42,541 nucleotides of DNA. Source: a virus. The stretch spans positions 1 to 42,541 of the IMG/VR virus record IMGVR_UViG_3300046684_000080; one strand, 5' to 3'. The translations under genes and the position numbers were made by a program. The notes beneath the pieces were generated by a model. It was given only the letters and a program-made list of their open reading frames with translations, had not been told where the DNA came from and did not search any database. Below, one piece after another: positions 22,406 through 30,959 of the stretch (positions within the stretch are counted from its first letter, which is position 1; each line of letters begins with the position of its first letter).

Positions 22406-23653
22406 TTACTTGGCGGACCGATCGGCCCAGTATTCGCGGTTGCGTTGGTTGATGTCAGCGACGGTCGAGCGCTTGCCGAAGTCCTTCGTCGGCGCGGCCG
22501 ATGCGTGCGCGCGGACGTTGTTCTGCGCCTTCATCAACTCGCTGGCGCCCATGAACGCGGCATTCACCAGGGTGACGGGCATCGCTTCGAAGTCCGCCGT
22601 CTTGCCACCGATGAACGGGGCGATTGCAGCGCGGCCTGCGTCGCTCTGGTACGCCAGATCGAGCGCCTTGCGTTGGCACTTGCACAGCGCTGCGGCTTGG
22701 TCCGTGGTGCTGGCCTTCGCGTCGAGCGTCGGCAGCTTGATGCCCGGCGACAGGATCTCGGCGCGCGACAGGATGGTCTTCGCCGAATCGCCGGTGTACA
22801 GATCGACTTCAGCCTGATTCAGCTTGCCGGCCTGCTCTGCCTCGAGGATGTCATCGCCGGTCTCGGCCTTCTCTTCCTCTTCTTCATCATCGCCGTCGGC
22901 ATCCTTCGCGGTCGCCTTGACGAGCGCGGCGAGGAGCGCGTCCTGCGCTTCCATGCGCTTCATCAGCGTCTTGATGAGAGCCGAGTCGCCGGTCTTTTCC
23001 TTCCTCTCTTCTTCCTCCGACTCTTCGTCGTCGGTCTTCTTTTCAGTTTCCATCTCCGCTTCGGCGTCTTTCATCAGAGCGCGAAGCTTGTCGAGAAAGC
23101 TGGGCTTCTTCTTCATCTCAGGTTCCTTATCTCCGATCGCGCAACGCGGGCCGCAGCGGCCGCGCTCAACGAGGGCTACGTGGTTGACAACGATGTTCCG
23201 CTGAACCCCGCGGCCGGGTGATACCTGTTCGTAATCGGCTTCGTAGCCGAGGGAAACTTCTTCGATGCCGTCGTCCTGCACGGCCTTAATGGCGGCCTGC
23301 TCGGTCACCAGCAGATCGGCGATGATCAGGTCATCCTCGATGCCGGAGCCGCGGCGCACGTTGAACATCGTTCCGCGCGAGAGCGCGCCGAAGTTCGCCG
23401 GGCCGACGAAGTCCTGCGGGTGATCCAGCGTGACCGGCTTTCCCTCGCAGCTCGCGAGCGTCTCGTCGCGAAACACTTCCTCGGGCGTGCGGCTGATGCG
23501 GATCAGTCCGTCGGCGCCTGGCTCGACGGGCACCTCCCCGGCGCCGTAGAGCATCTCGCCAGTGCGCGCGACAGGAACCTCCTGACACAGCAGGAAGCCC
23601 TCGGGCGTCAGCGATCGCTTCGGGCCGAGCTTCTGAATGGTGTAAAAGCGCAT
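22406..23653 (-). CDS. DUF2213 prohead protease fused to a scaffold-like acidic region
   Basis: A 415-aa protein. The N-terminal domain (to about residue 170) is a DUF2213 protease with LASCEGKPVTLDHPQDFVG (His about 78), EEVSLGYEADY (Ser about 134) and NHVALVERGRCG (His about 158). Residues about 190-260 are extremely rich in Glu, Asp and Lys (EESEEEERKEK, DEEEEEKAE), which suggests an internal scaffold that is digested in the maturing head. A further helical part follows. Such protease-scaffold fusions are common in phages. Confidence 0.87.
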   Translation of the reverse strand: MRFYTIQKLGPKRSLTPEGFLLCQEVPVARTGEMLYGAGEVPVEPGADGLIRISRTPEEVFRDETLASCEGKPVTLDHPQDFVGPANFGALSRGTMFNVRRGSGIEDDLIIADLLVTEQAAIKAVQDDGIEEVSLGYEADYEQVSPGRGVQRNIVVNHVALVERGRCGPRCAIGDKEPEMKKKPSFLDKLRALMKDAEAEMETEKKTDDEESEEEERKEKTGDSALIKTLMKRMEAQDALLAALVKATAKDADGDDEEEEEKAETGDDILEAEQAGKLNQAEVDLYTGDSAKTILSRAEILSPGIKLPTLDAKASTTDQAAALCKCQRKALDLAYQSDAGRAAIAPFIGGKTADFEAMPVTLVNAAFMGASELMKAQNNVRAHASAAPTKDFGKRSTVADINQRNREYWADRSAK

Positions 23654-23654
23654 G

Positions 23655-24401
23655 TCAGTCAGGGATGACCGGTTCGGGATAGCACCGGCAGTTGTAGATC
23701 TGGCCCGCGTGCGTGACGGTGCCGTCCGAAAGCCTCGGAGGCGTATCCCATCGCACGTAGCGGCCGTTCATCTCCTTGTGCGAGTGCCGCACGTCGGAGT
23801 CGTTCGAGGTTCGCCAGATGTAGCCTTCGCTGCCGATGTGCTCGGCGCGCGCCTGCGTAAGCACCGACGCCGTCCGAGCAACCTCGGTGCGGGCGATCAG
23901 CTTCGCGCGGTTCTCCGACACGAGGCCGGAGCGGGCGACTTCCTTCTGGATCTCTTTCGCGCGCGTGCTGTTCTCGATGCCGGCCAGCGTCAGGTCATGC
24001 ACACGCTGCGCGGCGTCGAGCGGCAGGCTCTTAATGAGCGTCACCTGATCGGCGAGCAGCGCGCGCATCAGTTCGCCCGTCGGAGCAGTGCGGATCTCGG
24101 CGGCTAACCCTCGCGATAGCTCGCGAGCCTGCTCCATCCACGCCTGCTCGTCCCGGCGGTTGACGTCGGCGAGCATGCGCGTGGCCGTCGCTTCAGCCCA
24201 CGGTGTGAGCGCCTCGGCATACCTGCGCAGCACGTCGGTCATTGTCGGAACGACCGCCGGATCGCCCGGCGGAAAGCCGTTGATCAGCACGCCCACCTGG
24301 TGCGCGACCTTGCGCAACTGGGTGGCGTACTGAATCTCAGCTTTGCGCGCCCGGACCGGATTCTTGTTCCGGTCCCGCTTCTTGTCGTGCGTTCGGATCA
24401 T
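23655..24401 (-). CDS. Mu F-like minor head protein
   Basis: A 248-aa protein with the head morphogenesis signature: KLIARTEVARTASVLTQARAEHIG, then YIWRTSNDSDVRHSHKEMNGR and the closing GQIYNCRCYPEPV. These proteins bind the portal and help initiate capsid assembly. The gene overlaps the 3' end of the portal gene by 65 nt, which suggests tight coupling; a shorter form starting downstream cannot be excluded. Confidence 0.9.
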   Translation of the reverse strand: MIRTHDKKRDRNKNPVRARKAEIQYATQLRKVAHQVGVLINGFPPGDPAVVPTMTDVLRRYAEALTPWAEATATRMLADVNRRDEQAWMEQARELSRGLAAEIRTAPTGELMRALLADQVTLIKSLPLDAAQRVHDLTLAGIENSTRAKEIQKEVARSGLVSENRAKLIARTEVARTASVLTQARAEHIGSEGYIWRTSNDSDVRHSHKEMNGRYVRWDTPPRLSDGTVTHAGQIYNCRCYPEPVIPD

Positions 24402-25791
24402 CGGGCGCCGTCAGTTCGGTCAGGTCTGGCAATTCATCGTCGGCGTCGTTGATCATCTCGTCGGTGATGTTCGACCAGACGCCAGTGATGTGGCTGGACT
24501 GCCGCAGTTCCTTCAGCGCTGTCTGCTGGCTGATGAGGCCGTCGTCAAACGCCATTGCGACCGTCGTTGTCGTCTTCTGCGCGACGTCAGCCTTCTCGGT
24601 ATCGGACATCTGCCAGAGCGGGTTGAACCCGAACTGGAAGCCTTCCGGCGGCGCCTCGCCGATTTCGGACCGACACACGACCTCAAGCAAGCGCGTCAGC
24701 GGGTTGCGCAGCTTGCGCTCCTGCTGCTGCTTGGTGCTGTCGTAGTAAAGACGGATGTCCGAGTCGCCCGTCGAATTCAGGCCGGCAGGCGATTGGCCGA
24801 ACAGGCGAACTAGCGGAATGCCAGTCGCGCCCGAAAGTTGCTGCCCGAACTGCAGCAGCACGTTGTCGAGGCCCGAGAACGAATACTGGTGCGTCTCGAA
24901 CGTGTCCTTCGCGTCGATGAGGGTGATGCCCTCGTTCGACTGGAAGCGCCGGATCATGTCGACGTTCTTCAGCAGCGCCTCGAGTGCCGGGCCGCCCATG
25001 CCGATCACGTCGCGCAGGCCGTCAACCGCCAGCGTGCGCAGATGCGCCTTGTAGACGAGCTGCGCGGCGCCGGCCGTCGTGCTGTCGAACGCGATCAGGC
25101 GATCGAACAGCCGCTCGATGACCGACTGGCCCCACAGGTTCTCGGCGATCTTCTGCCAGTACGGCAACTCGACGCCGTCGAGGCGCAGCACCCGGCTGTA
25201 ATGGATGCGCTGACGCGGAAGCGCCATCGAATCGGCGACCACGTCGTAGAACTTCGGCTGGCCCATGTCGGGGCCGTAGTCCGTCACCAGATCGTTGAGC
25301 GACGGCTGCACGAGCCACCGGTCGAGCACGAAAAGGCCCTTGAACTGATCCGGCCCGATGCCGTTCAGATTCAGCGGCGTTTCCGGCCGCTGTCCGTCGA
25401 TCATCATCACCGCCAGGGCGCCGCCGTACAGACGCGACCACTTGATGGTGTCGTTGATCCGATCCCAGATCGCCATGCGTTCGAACGCGGCGTGGATCTT
25501 GTCCATCTTGTCGGGCGCGAGGTCCGACTCGATCTCGATGCCCGCGCGCGTCATGTCGTCGGCGACAACGTCGGTCACAGCGCCCACGACCCACGACGAG
25601 CGATACATCGCCTCGAGTTGGATGCGGTTGCGGCTGATGAAGTCGAAGCCGTATCCAGAGCCGGACGTCTGGTTCTTTGTGCCGACGCCGACGCGCGCTT
25701 CGAAGTTCTGGAAGCTGTCGCCTGCCACCCATCGCTTGTTGCTCGTCGCCTTCGCGGCGCGGGCTACAGAATTCCCTCGTTTGCGTGTCAT
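24337..25791 (-). CDS. Portal protein, DUF1073 type
   Basis: A 484-aa portal of the DUF1073 family (some databases name it after Acb1 because a few relatives carry that domain at the C-terminus). Key stretches are YRSSWVVGAVTDVVADDMTR, WSRLYGGALAVMMIDGQ and QQLSGATGIPLVRLFGQSPAGLNSTGD. There is no Acb1-like domain here; the C-terminus is a short acidic tail. It is the dodecameric DNA gate of the head, between terminase and Mu F-like protein. Confidence 0.92.
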   Translation of the reverse strand: MTRKRGNSVARAAKATSNKRWVAGDSFQNFEARVGVGTKNQTSGSGYGFDFISRNRIQLEAMYRSSWVVGAVTDVVADDMTRAGIEIESDLAPDKMDKIHAAFERMAIWDRINDTIKWSRLYGGALAVMMIDGQRPETPLNLNGIGPDQFKGLFVLDRWLVQPSLNDLVTDYGPDMGQPKFYDVVADSMALPRQRIHYSRVLRLDGVELPYWQKIAENLWGQSVIERLFDRLIAFDSTTAGAAQLVYKAHLRTLAVDGLRDVIGMGGPALEALLKNVDMIRRFQSNEGITLIDAKDTFETHQYSFSGLDNVLLQFGQQLSGATGIPLVRLFGQSPAGLNSTGDSDIRLYYDSTKQQQERKLRNPLTRLLEVVCRSEIGEAPPEGFQFGFNPLWQMSDTEKADVAQKTTTTVAMAFDDGLISQQTALKELRQSSHITGVWSNITDEMINDADDELPDLTELTAPDDPNARQEAGPEQESGPGAQS

Positions 25792-25836
25792 GTGTAGAGA
25801 ATCCTTGCTTTCCGCCCCGCAAGGCTTGAGTGAAAA

Positions 25837-27432
25837 TTAACCGGCTAGGCGTGACCAGATGTCGAGCGAGCGAGCCGCAGGCTGATAGCAGATCATCACC
25901 GCGTCCGCTAAGTTCGGCGACTTCGTGCCGTCAGGCTTCTTGTCAATCGCCACCTTGCCCACAGCGTTGATGGTGTAGGTCGGCTGCGAGAGCTCCATAG
26001 TGAGGATCGACAACTCAGGCAGGTCCGAGCGGATCGAGATGATTGCGTCAGGGTCGTAGGCCATGCCGTCAACCACAGCGCGATAGGTTTCTTGGAAACG
26101 CATGCGAAGCGACCACCACGACTGCGCCTTAGCATTCAGGAAGAAATCCTTGTTCTTTCGCTTCGGGACCATCTCTCCTTCGGGGTCGTGGGCCGCTCCT
26201 GATCCGCGGAAAGGCTCGACGCGCACCATGCGGTGCCCGGCCTCTCGCCGCTTCTCGTTGATCTCGCGCGAGTCGCCGCGCACACCCGCGCCGAGGCCAT
26301 CAGCGTCGTAGTCGAACACCTCGTAGCCGTGCTCGTCGCAGATTGAGAACGTCCTGACGACCGTCTGGTAGATGTCGCCGCCTTTGCCAGACCACGACTG
26401 CAGATGCTGGAGCAGCACTCCGTGCCGGCCCGCGAAGGCGTTCTTGTCGACGCCCTCGTCAGCGACGTCCAATCCACCGCGCAGCGCACCAGTCGGCTCG
26501 ATGCCCAGCTTCACATGCGCGTCGATCGACGCCTGCACCCAGGCAGACGGGATCACGACGCCCTCGACAGATGCCGAGTAGTTGATGTCGATTTCCTGCG
26601 CGACCGTTACAGCGTCGAGCTCGTTGACCTGCTTTTGGTACCACGCCTCATCCTTGCGCGGGTCATCGCGCCAGTGGAACGTGAACACCTTCATCTTCCC
26701 GCTGAAGCGCTTCTGCGCGAACGGGTTGCCCATGCCATTAGGCGTCGAGATGTCCTGTCGGCAGTTGGTCGTCTGAGAAAGCGACGCATCGACGAGCATC
26801 GGTCGCTCGAGGAACGCCGATTCATCAACGATGTAGAAACTGGAGCGGTCGCCGCGGCCGATGCCGTCGCCAGACTCACCCGTGATCGTCGAATCCGTGT
26901 CCGGAAACATGATCCGCATGTGCGGCGCATGCTTGTTGATGTCCCAGCTTCCGCGAAACTCCGGCGGAAGCATCTGAAGGAACATCCGCGCTTTCCAGAA
27001 CAGCGACTTCGGCGCACCGATCTTGTCGACGTATTCCTCTTTGCGCGAGCCGAACCCGGCGACCACGCCACGATTGAAAAGGCAGACAGAATCAGCAAGC
27101 GCGATCGTGAGCCACGACATTCCCATGTCGCGGGTCTTCTCGGTGATGCCTGGCTCTTGGCTGCGCCACCGCTCGATGAACCAGAGGATCCATTCTTCCT
27201 GTTTTGGAAAGAGAAGAAACGGGATGCTCGCCGGCAGGCCGCGCTCGACGTTACGAGGATCGAACGTCATGCCCCAGTCGATGATGAACTGGGCGGGGTT
27301 GTCCTTGTAAAACGTCTTCAGCGCAGGCAGCGCGCCGGGATTCGCACGAATGCGCTGCAACCGCTCCGCCCGCCACTCGAACACCTGCACATAGTCAGGG
27401 TTGCGGAAGTCGAACGGAAACGGAATTGGCAT
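25837..27432 (-). CDS. terL: Terminase large subunit
   Basis: A 531-aa DNA packaging motor. The ATPase half has a Walker A-like [10 protein letters not shown] (about residues 98-107) and a Walker B YIVDESAF (about 200-207). The nuclease half contains [20 protein letters not shown] and later [15 protein letters not shown] with Asp residues suited to an RNase H-like fold. It starts 2 nt before the small-subunit stop region and is followed by the portal. Type of ends (cos or pac) cannot be told from this sequence. Confidence 0.93.
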   Translation of the reverse strand: MPIPFPFDFRNPDYVQVFEWRAERLQRIRANPGALPALKTFYKDNPAQFIIDWGMTFDPRNVERGLPASIPFLLFPKQEEWILWFIERWRSQEPGITEKTRDMGMSWLTIALADSVCLFNRGVVAGFGSRKEEYVDKIGAPKSLFWKARMFLQMLPPEFRGSWDINKHAPHMRIMFPDTDSTITGESGDGIGRGDRSSFYIVDESAFLERPMLVDASLSQTTNCRQDISTPNGMGNPFAQKRFSGKMKVFTFHWRDDPRKDEAWYQKQVNELDAVTVAQEIDINYSASVEGVVIPSAWVQASIDAHVKLGIEPTGALRGGLDVADEGVDKNAFAGRHGVLLQHLQSWSGKGGDIYQTVVRTFSICDEHGYEVFDYDADGLGAGVRGDSREINEKRREAGHRMVRVEPFRGSGAAHDPEGEMVPKRKNKDFFLNAKAQSWWSLRMRFQETYRAVVDGMAYDPDAIISIRSDLPELSILTMELSQPTYTINAVGKVAIDKKPDGTKSPNLADAVMICYQPAARSLDIWSRLAG

Positions 27433-27433
27433 A

Positions 27434-28078
27434 TCAAGAATTCATCAGAAGCGCGTATTGCTTGGCTGCCTCGATAGGGTCAACTGCAGTGAACTGCTTG
27501 GGATCGCTGTTTCCACCGGGCGGCTCACTGCCAACCCCGTATGCCTCGCGCTCAAGCCCGACGAGCGTCTTCAGCGTATCGCTCAGCTTTTTCATGCTGT
27601 CGATCCGGCCGACGCTGGATATAACGCGTTGATACACATCGTTGCGCTTGTCCTGCCCCTTGTCATCGTCGCTGCGGAGGAAGCTTCCGAGTTCCTCGAA
27701 CAGTTCGATGTTGTCGGTCGCGATCTCCAACTCGCCGAGCAGCGACATCGCCACCTTGCGCGCGCGGGAAATATCCTTTCGGTGCGCCAGCCGAATGTCG
27801 GCAATCACCTTGGCGTTCGCCTCGACGATCACCCTGTCGGACAAGGCTGTTTCCGTGGAAACATCGCTGGAAACAGTCGCAGTGGAAACAAGCGCTTCCG
27901 CCTTGTCCTGTATACGTTTGGACAGGTCTCGGACCCATCCGAATTTCTTCGCCCGCGTATTGATGTACGTGTGCGAGATGCTGTGAGCGGCGGCTAATTC
28001 CCGAACCGACAACAGGCCGGCCCGGTAGTCAGCTTCGATGCGCTCCCAGTCCGGCGCGGCCTTCTTTTGCTGCGCCAT
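27434..28078 (-). CDS. terS: Terminase small subunit
   Basis: A 214-aa DNA-recognition subunit. The N-terminal HTH is [20 protein letters not shown] followed by [21 protein letters not shown] helical oligomerisation part follows, and a C-terminal tail leads into the large-subunit gene. It is the first gene of the minus-strand virion operon and lies divergent to the beta-flower gene. No strong ribosome binding site was seen upstream. Confidence 0.85.
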   Translation of the reverse strand: MAQQKKAAPDWERIEADYRAGLLSVRELAAAHSISHTYINTRAKKFGWVRDLSKRIQDKAEALVSTATVSSDVSTETALSDRVIVEANAKVIADIRLAHRKDISRARKVAMSLLGELEIATDNIELFEELGSFLRSDDDKGQDKRNDVYQRVISSVGRIDSMKKLSDTLKTLVGLEREAYGVGSEPPGGNSDPKQFTAVDPIEAAKQYALLMNS

Positions 28079-28109
28079 GATTTAACCCACAGGATTTTGT
28101 TCTAAGATT

Positions 28110-28138
28110 GTTGCGCTCGGCGTAAGACCGAGAGCAAC
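28110..28138. repeat. Hairpin between terS and the beta-flower gene
   Basis: GTTGC-g-CTCGG, a 7-nt loop, CCGAG-a-GCAAC: ten base pairs with one mismatch. It lies 32 nt upstream of terS and 20 nt upstream of the plus-strand TTG start. It could be a 5' leader structure of the moron mRNA or part of the packaging recognition region. Confidence 0.6.
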
Positions 28139-28157
28139 CTTATACGAGGAAAACACG

Positions 28158-28529
28158 TTGACACCAGCATTCGACAAGGACTGCAATCTCACCCTCTGGG
28201 TGGATCATGAGTCCGGCCACATTTTCGACACGGAGATCAACTGGGTCGGATTCATGCAAAACGGCTACGCCTTCAGTTCCAAAACACTCAACTTCCTAGG
28301 AAAAGTTGATGACGGGACGCTTCAGGACACAACCGGTAAAGCGGCGTTTTGGATGCCGGCTCTCGGCTCCCCGTCAAGCGGACTGCGCCCACTGCAGCCG
28401 CTTCGTCCTTTGCGCCCACTGACACCGCTCAGACCGCTTCGTCCGCTTAACCCGCTGAGGCCTCTTCGCCCGATAGACCCGCTTGGCGGCTGGTCGAATC
28501 TCAACCTTCCGGCGTGGCTCGCTGCATAA
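28158..28529 (+). CDS. 4-fold beta-flower-like protein with L-x-P repeat tail
   Basis: A 123-aa product with a TTG start, GAGGA 7 nt upstream. Residues about 1-70 have the repeated short-strand pattern (FDKDCNLTLWVDHESGHIFD, LNFLGKVDDGTLQDTTGKA) of the 4-fold beta-flower family, whose function is unknown. Residues 76-108 are eleven L-x-P triplets (LRP, LQP, LRP, LRP, LTP and so on), an extended proline-type helix, followed by a short Trp-containing end. It is a plus-strand moron next to terS, and a minus-strand terminator follows its stop. Confidence 0.65.
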   Translation: MTPAFDKDCNLTLWVDHESGHIFDTEINWVGFMQNGYAFSSKTLNFLGKVDDGTLQDTTGKAAFWMPALGSPSSGLRPLQPLRPLRPLTPLRPLRPLNPLRPLRPIDPLGGWSNLNLPAWLAA

Positions 28530-28559
28530 AAAGAAACGCCCCGGGGATGAGCCGGGGCG
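28527..28559 (-). terminator. Intrinsic terminator at the end of the minus-strand early region
   Basis: Minus strand: CGCCCCGG, 7-nt loop, CCGGGGCG, then TTTCTTTTTATG. An 8-bp perfect stem. It stops the transcript that comes through the 58-aa gene before the virion operon. Confidence 0.8.
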
Positions 28560-28596
28560 CGAAGCTCTTGACGAGCGAGGAGACACGAGGACGTGT

Positions 28597-28773
28597 TCAG
28601 AGCTTCGGCAGATGCGTGCGCAGCCGATCGAATTCGCTGCCGAGGTGCGCGCGGGCTTCTGCCGAAAGGAATTTGAAGTTGCCGATGAAGGATTCGAGCC
28701 GGTCGACGATGCCGTGCGCTTCTGCTGCGGAGCTTTGGAGAGGCTCGATGTTGCTCGGTGCGGCGTCTGACAT
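28597..28773 (-). CDS. Small hypothetical protein, 58 aa
   Basis: Helical acidic protein, MSDAAPSNIEPLQSSAAEAH then RAHLGSEFDRLRTHLPKL, seen as a short unassigned gene in Burkholderia phages. GGAG 5 nt before ATG 28773 fixes the start; a longer form from 28863 lacks a binding site. It stands alone between two terminators (28920-28943 upstream, 28527-28559 downstream), so it needs its own promoter or read-through. Confidence 0.6.
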   Translation of the reverse strand: MSDAAPSNIEPLQSSAAEAHGIVDRLESFIGNFKFLSAEARAHLGSEFDRLRTHLPKL

Positions 28774-28919
28774 GGTGACTCCAATGTGGCGAGAGCTGGC
28801 CGCGTCTTCCGTGAATGGATTCGCTGGGCGAGCGGAAGGGGTTGCGCTCTCATCCGCGCTCACTGCCCCGTATGTGTTGCCAGGTGCCTGCCCTGAGCAA
28901 TGAGCGCGAATCAGAACGC

Positions 28920-28943
28920 AAAAAAGCCCGCTCAGTGGCGGGC
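28920..28943 (-). terminator. Intrinsic terminator after the late-regulator candidate
   Basis: Minus strand: GCCCGC, 6-nt loop, GCGGGC then TTTTTT. It lies 12 nt after the stop of the candidate late regulator, the usual place of a terminator that a Q-like system must override. Confidence 0.85.
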
Positions 28944-28954
28944 TTCTCTCAGGT

Positions 28955-29443
28955 TCAACTCAGAACCAACTCGGCTTTATCTTGAGGCACCGATCCCTCC
29001 CTATGGGGATCAGTAAGCTCACGCCGAAGCGGAATCGGTAATCTGAATAGCATTTTAGCGATATTTTCAGGGTTTACAAGCTGTTTTTTCAGAGAAGCCT
29101 CAGCCTCTGCGATGATCAGATCCCACGGCCGGCCTCGCAAGTTGACTCCGTGCGCCTTGCGCATCCGCGTGACGACCTGAACGTCGCTCATGTTCCAGAT
29201 GTAGTGATACTTGAGGATGAACTTGTGCACCGGGTGCTGCATCGATGCCCACGCGCGCTCTACTAGCCAAGCGTCGAGCTCGTCTTTAGTGAGGCCGAGC
29301 GGCGCGCCGTCATACTTCGCTTCCGAATCGCGGATCGCGACGTACCATCGCGCCCACTGCGCGCATACGCCTGACTGAAACTTCGGAAGGCGCACCACGC
29401 GCGCCCAATTGTCCAGCCGCTCGCCGAAAGTCTCAAAGTTCAT
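28955..29443 (-). CDS. Candidate late-gene regulator (antiterminator Q-like position)
   Basis: A 162-aa protein, last gene of the replication operon, right before the terminators and the virion genes: the place of Q-type antiterminators. The sequence is helical, with an HTH-like part (VHKFILKYHYIWNMSDVQVV, then RKAHGVNLRGRPWDLI) similar to sigma-region-4-type folds of some late regulators. The first half has WARWYVAIRDSEAKYDG. The function is inferred from location and general shape, not from a diagnostic motif. It overlaps the preceding gene by ATGA. Confidence 0.6.
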   Translation of the reverse strand: MNFETFGERLDNWARVVRLPKFQSGVCAQWARWYVAIRDSEAKYDGAPLGLTKDELDAWLVERAWASMQHPVHKFILKYHYIWNMSDVQVVTRMRKAHGVNLRGRPWDLIIAEAEASLKKQLVNPENIAKMLFRLPIPLRRELTDPHREGSVPQDKAELVLS

Positions 29444-29637
29444 TCATCCCCCGTTTCGTATCGCGCGCAGCGCTTCGATTGCCAATCATCCCGCCAGTGC
29501 TTTGACGGGTCCTTCTTGCACGCCATGTAACTGACGTCGAAGACCCGCTGCTCGACGAAGTGGCGACAGCCGCGACACGTTCTCGCTTCACGTTCTTCCA
29601 CGATAATCGCAGGGTCTCTGTAGTCGCCGCGCCTCAT
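29440..29637 (-). CDS. Small zinc-ribbon-like protein, 65 aa
   Basis: It contains ARTCRGCRHF, MACKKDPSKHW and SKRCARY, so four cysteines spaced like a small metal-binding ribbon. Similar short Cys-rich proteins lie next to late regulators in phages. Coupled to the next gene by ATGA. Confidence 0.7.
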   Translation of the reverse strand: MRRGDYRDPAIIVEEREARTCRGCRHFVEQRVFDVSYMACKKDPSKHWRDDWQSKRCARYETGDE

Positions 29638-29663
29638 ACTGGATCACTCATTAGGATGCCTAT

Positions 29664-29692
29664 ATTTTACATTAGATTTATTAGCTAAACAA
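29664..29692 (-). promoter_or_regulatory. Putative minus-strand promoter before the late-regulator pair
   Basis: Minus strand: TTGTTT, 17-nt spacer, TAAAAT, in the only strongly A/T-rich stretch of the operon (29640-29700). A perfect 12-bp palindrome AAACAATTGTTT (29687-29698) overlaps the -35. It would give the late-regulator genes a second, separately controlled start. Confidence 0.5.
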
Positions 29693-29699
29693 TTGTTTC

Positions 29700-30110
29700 T
29701 TATGATGTTTTGAGTTCCATCTTGCGCGTTCGTACGGGCTCCCAGTGCTCATACGCGAGGTCCCAAACTGAGAACTTTTCTTCGCGCGGCGCCGGACCCT
29801 GATCGAGCCACGCGTGGCACCAATAGCACCCCGGCACCGTGTACTGATGCGCCGCTTTCTTCGCGCCTCCCTTGCCGTGCTTGCTCTGGTTGCTGTGGCA
29901 CGGAACAACGATGTCGGGCGACGCGTCACCGCCGCAGATAACGCTCAGGTAGCAGCGCTCGTCGCGACAGGCCGCCAGATACTTTGAGCCCTCGGCGACC
30001 GTCGGCTTCTTCGCTCGACGGCGCAATGTCGTCTTGCGGTCGGCGAGCGCGAACGGCTTCGGCTCCTTGCGCTTGAACCCGGTGCGCTTCATCGGCGCTG
30101 ATCGCTTCAT
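29700..30110 (-). CDS. YbcO-family nuclease (DUF1364)
   Basis: A 136-aa product. It has a basic N-terminus (KRSAPMKRTGFKRKEPKPFA), a cysteine pair region (AACRDERCYLSVICGG), then VVPCHSNQSKHGKGGAKKAA and VPGCYWCHAWLDQGPAPREEKF. These are the HNH-like nuclease residues of the YbcO/DUF1364 family, Nin-region nucleases of lambdoid phages. It probably acts in recombination or repair. I chose ATG 30110, which overlaps the NinB stop (ATGA) and removes a spurious long N-terminus. Confidence 0.88.
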   Translation of the reverse strand: MKRSAPMKRTGFKRKEPKPFALADRKTTLRRRAKKPTVAEGSKYLAACRDERCYLSVICGGDASPDIVVPCHSNQSKHGKGGAKKAAHQYTVPGCYWCHAWLDQGPAPREEKFSVWDLAYEHWEPVRTRKMELKTS

Positions 30111-30523
30111 GCTGAGAACTCCACGCCGAGCTCGCCGGCCGCGTACGACTGAACGTCGCCGAGGAATGTCGAAAACTCGCCGACGGTCATCTGCGTGGTC
30201 GACTTCCGCCGCGTAATGATCTCGCCGTCTGGCAGCACCATCTCGTCGAGCACGCCATACTTGCGCGCGAAGAACTCGTGCCAGGCGTCCTTGTGGAACT
30301 GGCGGCCGTCGACCCACGCCTGCTCGGCGATCTGCTTCAGGACGCCGCCCCAGTAATAGCGGTTCTGCTGCGCATTGCGCTGCTTCTCCTCGGCGGTGAC
30401 GATCACGCGGAGCGGCTCGCCTCTGTCGGCGAAGACGCCGGCGTTCGCCTTCAGGAAGGCTACGAGATGGTGCGCGACGCCCGGATCATGTAGACGGAAC
30501 TCTCGGTACAGGACCTCGCTCAT
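30107..30523 (-). CDS. ninB: NinB-like recombination protein
   Basis: A 138-aa protein with LRVIVTAEEKQRNAQQNRYYWG, DGRQFHKDAWHEFFARKYG and RRKSTTQMTVGEFSTFL, the NinB (Orf) family pattern. These proteins bind single-stranded DNA and help recombination mediated by phage annealing proteins. GGGGAG lies upstream of ATG 30523. The gene is in a Nin-type cluster before YbcO. Confidence 0.9.
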   Translation of the reverse strand: MSEVLYREFRLHDPGVAHHLVAFLKANAGVFADRGEPLRVIVTAEEKQRNAQQNRYYWGGVLKQIAEQAWVDGRQFHKDAWHEFFARKYGVLDEMVLPDGEIITRRKSTTQMTVGEFSTFLGDVQSYAAGELGVEFSA

Positions 30524-30873
30524 GGATATGCGCTCCCCGGCTGGCCCGGCACATTGCTGCCGGTGCACGCGTTGCGATGGTCATTCGCGTGAGGACAGCG
30601 CTTATTGCCGCATGCCTCGCAGACGATCATTCGACTCATCGTCAGGGGAACGTCCATGCCGCCAATGTCGACGGCCTTCCCTTCGAGGCACTTTCGACAC
30701 TCGCAGGGGCCCGACTTTGCAGCCTTCATCTCAACCGCCACGCCTGCGGCGCGTGTGATCTGCGCCTGGGCCCACTTAACCAGCTCGACGAGACTCTCGA
30801 CGCGGCCTGAGATGTTCAGGTCGCACGCCTGGCGCGCGACTTCTTGCGGCGTGATTCCGATCAGGTCGCTCAT
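30520..30873 (-). CDS. Zinc-finger phage protein, 117 aa
   Basis: N-terminal helical part (MSDLIGITPQEVARQACDLN) and a C-terminal part with several cysteine pairs: CECRKC, VCEACGNKRCPHANDH, then NACTGSN. It may bind nucleic acid or metal; no family is recognised. It shares ATGA overlaps with both neighbours. Confidence 0.75.
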   Translation of the reverse strand: MSDLIGITPQEVARQACDLNISGRVESLVELVKWAQAQITRAAGVAVEMKAAKSGPCECRKCLEGKAVDIGGMDVPLTMSRMIVCEACGNKRCPHANDHRNACTGSNVPGQPGSAYP

Positions 30874-30959
30874 TGCTTCGGAGCCTCCGCCGGCTTCGTC
30901 CAATCCTTGCGTCGGATGCCCAGCGCGAACCAGAGTGCGTCGAAATTTTCCGGAATCAT
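30870..30959 (-). CDS. 29-aa micro-protein
   Basis: Starts at ATG 30959, which overlaps the TGA of the preceding gene (ATGA), and ends in a TGA that overlaps the next ATG (ATGA). The sequence begins MIPENFDALWFALGIRRKDW. The exact fit between two overlaps argues for a translated gene, or for a coupling bridge whose main job is to carry ribosomes across. Confidence 0.6.
   Translation of the reverse strand: MIPENFDALWFALGIRRKDWTKPAEAPKQ

Noticed and set aside
20952-22817. 621-aa plus-strand frame over capsid genes
   Set aside because: Mirror frame opposite clearly recognisable capsid, cement and protease genes.
24337-25791. Anti-CBASS (Acb1) activity for the portal gene
   Set aside because: The name clings to the DUF1073 family, but no Acb1 phosphoesterase region is present at the C-terminus; it is a plain portal.
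28322-28504. Collagen-like GLSGRS minus-strand frame
   Set aside because: It is the reverse of the L-x-P repeat in the beta-flower gene; no start signal and it crosses no terminator-free path.
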